64,000 bases of DNA. Source: Lachnospiraceae bacterium (GTDB lineage: Bacteria > Bacillota > Clostridia > Lachnospirales > Lachnospiraceae). The notes under the pieces are model-generated. The model saw only the letters and a list, made by a program, of their open reading frames with translations, did not search any database and was not told where the DNA came from. The DNA lies in NCBI GenBank assembly GCA_022791635.1, contig JAAVZL010000055.1, positions 41,581 to 105,580 of the forward strand, read 5' to 3'. The position numbers were made by a program, and so were the translations under genes. Positions 63,863-64,000 of this stretch are shown here, piece by piece (position 1 is the stretch's first letter; every line of letters begins with the position of its first letter).

Positions 63863-64000
63863 AGGTGCATAATCTTAACTGTAAGCAACACATATATTGA
63901 CGCAGGAGGGTATGCACATGAATGATTACAGCAAAATCACAGCCCTTTACTCCCGCCTATCAGTGGGGGACGAGGACAGGGACGGCGGCGAAAGCAACTC
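63863..64000 (+). mobile_element. left end of an integrated mobile element
   Basis: Sequence unrelated to the glycosyltransferase begins exactly where its homology ends, and leads after 55 bases into a large serine recombinase gene pointing inward. Elements of the Tn4451/Tn5397 type have this arrangement. The dinucleotide GA sits at the junction (63862-63863), which fits the GA core used by TnpX-type enzymes. The other end is outside the window. Confidence 0.75.
63918..64000 (+). CDS. large serine recombinase (TnpX/TndX-like), N-terminus only
   Basis: AGGAGG lies 8 bases before ATG 63918 (an in-frame ATG at 63912 is too close). The translated start MNDYSKITALYSRLSVGDED, followed by RDGGESNS, has the catalytic Ser in LYSRLS and the D-x-GESNSI pattern of large serine recombinases from clostridial integrative elements. 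The rest of the protein is off the right edge. Confidence 0.85.
   Translation, partial: MNDYSKITALYSRLSVGDEDRDGGESN

Noticed and set aside
63500..63925. A 141-codon plus-strand frame
   Set aside because: Antisense to the truncated glycosyltransferase and running into the mobile element's leader.

Overview
The window looks like the motility and surface-glycan region of a flagellated Gram-positive anaerobe, most likely a Lachnospiraceae-type clostridium. The evidence is the Bacillus/Clostridium style flagellar gene order, the CsrA-FliW pair next to flgKL, a YlqG/FlhX-like pair, clostridial flagellins, and A/G-rich ribosome binding sites throughout. Species cannot be fixed from the sequence alone.

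Layout. Positions 1-16.2 kb, all on the minus strand, read cheA-cheW-cheR-cheB, flgM-flgN-flgK-flgL-(yviE-like)-fliW-csrA, a lytic transglycosylase, then flgB-fliE-fliF-fliG-fliH-fliI, with fliI leaving the left edge. flgC is missing from its usual place between flgB and fliE. Positions 16.3-18.0 kb hold a plus-strand pair: a YlqG-like protein and an FlhB C-terminal-domain homologue. Positions 18.2-44.9 kb, minus strand, are a long glycan-biosynthesis cluster, probably for flagellin or surface glycan. It holds an aminotransferase, methyltransferases, an ATP-grasp protein, two propeller 'glycosidase-like' proteins, about seven glycosyltransferases and a COG5610 HAD protein. It also holds a fused E1 2-oxoacid dehydrogenase beside a lipoyl/peripheral-subunit-binding/PglD-like acyltransferase fusion. 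Two AAA-ATPase/PD-(D/E)XK paralogues with their own promoter sit inside it. Positions 45.0-49.6 kb hold two homologous secreted proteins, a membrane-anchored protein and an O-antigen-ligase-like protein. Positions 49.6-53.5 kb hold a CDP-glycerol-type transferase, two IspD/TarI-like cytidylyltransferases and a GT2-TPR protein.

The most striking part is 53.6-61.8 kb. Two divergent cassettes, each a flagellin followed by a large GT2-TPR glycosyltransferase, face away from a central 2.1-kb segment. That segment carries a small serine recombinase and an Rpn/PDDEXK_2-family gene. It is bounded by two 26-bp imperfect palindromes in inverted orientation with identical inner halves. A sigma-28-type promoter lies just inside one end only and points outward at the left flagellin. 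This is the architecture of a Hin-like flagellar phase switch, here predicted to exchange flagellin and its partner glycosyltransferase together. Both flagellin leaders carry a hairpin with AAGGATG in the loop, which fits CsrA control by the csrA-fliW pair in the same window.

A third GT2-TPR copy (62.0-63.86 kb) is cut at its 5' end by a mobile element whose large serine recombinase begins at 63918 and runs off the right edge. No tRNA, rRNA or CRISPR array was seen. No stretch over 300 bases lacks a feature; the longest gap is 6359-6654.
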